This document shows positions 63,076 through 64,000 of a stretch of 64,000 nucleotides of DNA, one piece after another; position 1 is the stretch's first letter; each line of letters opens with the position of its first letter. A program made the position numbers and the translations under genes. The notes beneath the pieces are model-generated. The model was not told the origin of the DNA. It saw only the letters and a list, made by a program, of their open reading frames with translations, and made no database searches. The stretch comes from Margaritifera margaritifera. Lineage: Eukaryota; Mollusca; Bivalvia; Unionida; Margaritiferidae. The stretch is from assembly GCA_029931535.1 (NCBI GenBank), contig JAQPZY010001301.1, positions 682,001-746,000 on the forward strand, in the 5' to 3' direction.

Positions 63076-64000
63076 GTTTCGATACGATTCACAATGTATG
63101 GTTTGTTTTATTTTTTTGGATTATGATAAGTTCTTTTGCCTGTTACTTCTCTTTTATTGAAGAAGAGTGACGCTTTTTTTACTGAGTGGTCAATAATGTA
63201 TTCTTCATTGTATCCACCGATTAATTTGCATTGATTGTATTCGTAAAAATGTAGGTCAGCAAACCAAGACAAAATCAGTTGAGCAGGGGGCAATGGCTTT
63301 GTGCTTCATATGAGTGTAATCTTTATCGTTATAAAGTATGTTACCATTAGAAATGTACCAAGTACATGCACATATTACTCTTTACGCCTTATTTCTCCAG
63401 TTATATTTTACATGTATGATATTGGTAAGGGCTATATATTCGGTACATTATTAGTCCTACAAAGCAAGACACGGACCCTGATATGTATGCTTCATCTTTG
63501 AATTGGTTAAAACATTCAATGCGCACATCGTTTGCTACTTCCTAAACAATAATCAGTAGCAAAGCGATTTCACATAAGTTGTATAAACCTTAAATTAACA
63601 ATAGGTTTTTACTATTTTTAGTCAGTCTCTAATTTTTGTATAGTAGCAGTCGATACTTGCTGACATATAGAAGGAAATAAATATAAAAAGGATAAACTTC
63701 AATAATTTAAATGATTGGAGATTCACACAAGATGCAGCTTATGAGACTTTACAGATATAGAATACAAATAAAGATTGTGTTTACGTAAAGTCATTTTAAA
63801 TACTATATGCAACATTTTGACAAGGAAAATGATCGATTTGAAGATAGAACTGTTATCATCATAATTAAGGTATCATGATATTACACTGAAATTCTTATTC
63901 TTACCTATTACAGAATTATGTTGTTGTATCCGTGATCCCTATTTCACTTACAAAAGCAGGTATATATTCAACCACATGCATGGTACAGAATCCGAGCATC
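63076..64000. other. No recognisable feature
   Basis: AT-rich sequence with only short chance ORFs. Confidence 0.5.

Overview
This is AT-rich eukaryotic DNA from an animal, most likely a mollusc and perhaps a bivalve. The basis is introns with GT/AG borders, long (TA)n/(GA)n/(CAGA)n microsatellites, LINE, LTR, hAT and Polinton-type remnants, and dispersed repeats I recall from bivalve genomes. The species cannot be read from the sequence, and no bacterial-style operon, CRISPR array or rRNA gene is present. The dominant feature is one minus-strand gene, seen only in its internal part, that spans roughly 3.2-54.7 kb. It is built from tandemly duplicated coiled-coil exons. Sixteen copies of one exon (type A) are each exactly 126 bp, flanked by AG acceptors and GT donors, and phase 1 on both sides. 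Each encodes 42 residues, which is six heptads, so any number of cassettes can be spliced together without breaking either the reading frame or the heptad register. Two other small phase-1 exons (type B, 87 bp; type C, 51 bp) occur near the 3' end. Layout from low to high coordinate: 0-2 kb holds a short unidentified ORF and a decayed LINE reverse-transcriptase tail. From 2.6 to 29.2 kb lie three old copies of a module carrying B, C and A exons; copy 2 lacks C, and in copy 3 both B and C are dead. Copy 2 was invaded by a 3.7 kb AT-rich gene-dense insert of viral-element character (13.05-16.74 kb) and by a 741 bp hAT-like element with an 8 bp target duplication. From 28.9 to 55.4 kb the A exon alone has been amplified 14 times in 0.6-2.1 kb units, with younger higher-order repeats of about 4.7 kb (three exons each) and 4,179 bp (one exon plus a solo LTR). 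From 55.45 to 58.97 kb lies a broken Polinton/Maverick-like segment: the remains of a B-family DNA polymerase, a membrane-type protein and structural-looking ORFs. From 59 to 64 kb I see no gene, only low-complexity sequence and a decayed three-copy tandem repeat. The array appears to produce a long rod protein of at least 672 coiled-coil residues from type A alone, whose length would vary with copy number and splicing. The 5' end (start codon, any head domain) is not in the window, and the 3' end is at best a weak candidate at 2.46-2.68 kb. What the rod is attached to, and hence its function, is unknown.
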